DNA from: Pohlia nutans
Taxonomy: Eukaryota > Streptophyta > Bryopsida > Bryales > Mniaceae
Direction: 5' to 3'
Length of the DNA stretch: 64,000 nt
Assembly (NCBI GenBank): GCA_022496805.1
Contig: CM040090.1
Coordinates: 3,528,001-3,592,000 of the forward strand
The notes under the pieces were generated by a model. That model was not told the origin of the DNA. It did not search any database and saw only the letters and a program-made list of their open reading frames with translations. Both the position numbers and the translations under genes were made by a program. Below are positions 62,747 to 64,000 of this stretch, one piece after another (the stretch's first letter is position 1; each line of letters opens with the position of its first letter).

Positions 62747-64000
62747 TAAGTGTAATCTTTTTGCTTTGTGTTTAGTCACAACAAATACACCAAGCCACGT
62801 TAATTTCAAACTAATCAAATTCACGCAATAAGAAGAAAACATTGCAAATAGGTTGGGATAACAATTACAAGTAGTTGATTTTTAGGGCCCATGTTAATTA
62901 GTGTGAAGTCTAAAAAGAAACAGTCTTTAACTTTAAACGTTAAATTTGTAATTCAAAATATTAGAGTTTTTTTAATAAGTTATTTATTTATTTATACTAT
63001 GATTTTTAGTTTTGGAATTTAATCGCAAATCGAATTCTAAGAATGCACCTCTATACCGATTATATGATATGTGATGTCATAAAATCCCAAATTTTTAATG
63101 TCATAATCAATGATTAACTCTTGAAGGTCGTGGTTGCTTCAAGATTTGGTGGCTTATAAAATGTTTCATACAATAATGGTTGAAAGAAAAAGCTAATAAC
63201 AAATTTTGAATAACAATTATAAATTAAGAGTTTTAGAGTAATTATCATAATTAGATAATTATCAAAATATTTTCAACAATAATTTTATTTAAACAATTTT
63301 TGTTTAGTTACTTTACTATAGATCAAAATTTTAAATTTTAAAAGCATTTTTATTCATGAGCTTGAAATGCAAAACACTGTATATAGTGATTTTCCAAATT
63401 TAGGTTTTAATTACTCTTTAAAAATCTTATTTAGGATACTATTAAATCATTTAGAATACTATTAAATCAAAATGATTACATGCTGTGAAGATCACATCTG
63501 GAATATTATTACTTAAAGATAAAATAAAATAAACATTCTAAAACTTATAGAATATTTAGTCAAAGAATTTTGTAAATTTATATTTTAAAATGGTGTTTAA
63601 CGAGTACACTACCATAGTACTCGCCATAGTACCATAGGAAAGTTGCCAAAAAATAATTAAATAAGAATGTAAAAAGTAGGAAATTACAAGAACAAAAAAA
63701 TGAAAAAAGAATAAAATATTTTAAGCTATATTTTGTATTTCTAAACCATTTGAACCATTTTTTTAATCATCATTTTTGCTGAATATTTGATTTTTCAAAA
63801 AACAATAAATATTTGCTTGAAGGGTGGCGGCTATGTTATGGTACCATGGTAGTCAAGATAAAATCAAATGAACGTCTCGAAATAATTAAAAATAAATAAA
63901 AAGTCACTCATCCAAGCATTCATTGTATGAGTTAATTCCATTGTCCTTTTTTTTTTCACAAGCATGGAGTCTCTCCGGCCTCATCACCACTGGCTCTAAA
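62574..64000. other. Very AT-rich end of the window
   Basis: An (AT)n run lies at 62708-62742. No gene or complete element is recognised. The last 60 bases are slightly GC-richer and might lead into a gene beyond the window. Confidence 0.45.

Overview
The window is nuclear DNA of a land plant. It carries a single-exon nuclear plastocyanin gene with a two-part chloroplast and thylakoid-lumen targeting peptide, several genes split by GT-AG introns, tRNA-Ser(GCT) genes with a long variable arm, and Stowaway-type elements. The plastocyanin copper loop (Cys-Glu-Pro-His) resembles algal and bryophyte forms more than the usual flowering-plant form. A DPY30-domain gene would suit a plant with swimming sperm. 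I therefore lean to a non-seed plant, perhaps a bryophyte, but cannot name the species. Genes are locally GC-richer; the rest is AT-rich.

Layout. 0-5 kb: repeats only. 5.6-6.0 kb: a small membrane-anchored Cys protein (+) behind a duplicated leader. 9.1-12.8 kb: two minus-strand genes, a RING-finger protein and a three-exon HAD/NIF phosphatase-like protein. 14.5-15.5 kb: a tRNA-Ser(GCT) next to a stray exon of the 29.6-32.9 kb gene. 19.8-24.0 kb: a nine-exon mitochondrial-carrier gene (+) with a long Cys-rich N-terminal extension. 24.9-27.7 kb: a five- or six-exon DPY30-domain gene (-) with a Lys/Glu-rich tail. 29.6-32.9 kb: a seven-exon gene (+), probably DUF1997 and plastid-targeted. 33.4-39.7 kb: a large palindrome whose 1.63 kb arms appear identical, each carrying pieces of the DUF1997 gene and a tRNA-Ser. 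40.3-40.8 kb: plastocyanin (-). 41-64 kb: almost gene-free, made of short transposons, with one possible terminal exon at 59.9 kb.

The genes do not form a pathway; this is ordinary plant gene order with both strands used. What unifies the window is its mobile elements. More than twenty short elements are bounded by TTAA and have ends that start CCC, which is the piggyBac pattern; no transposase is present. A second group has TA target duplications and AGGTAGA-type ends (Tc1/mariner-like). Comparing three paralogous copies of one DUF1997 intron gives an empty site, an occupied site and what looks like an excision footprint for this second group.

Exon models were built by hand from splice signals, reading phase and protein-family expectation. 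The phases of the carrier, DUF1997, HAD and DPY30 genes close exactly, but no transcript data were available.
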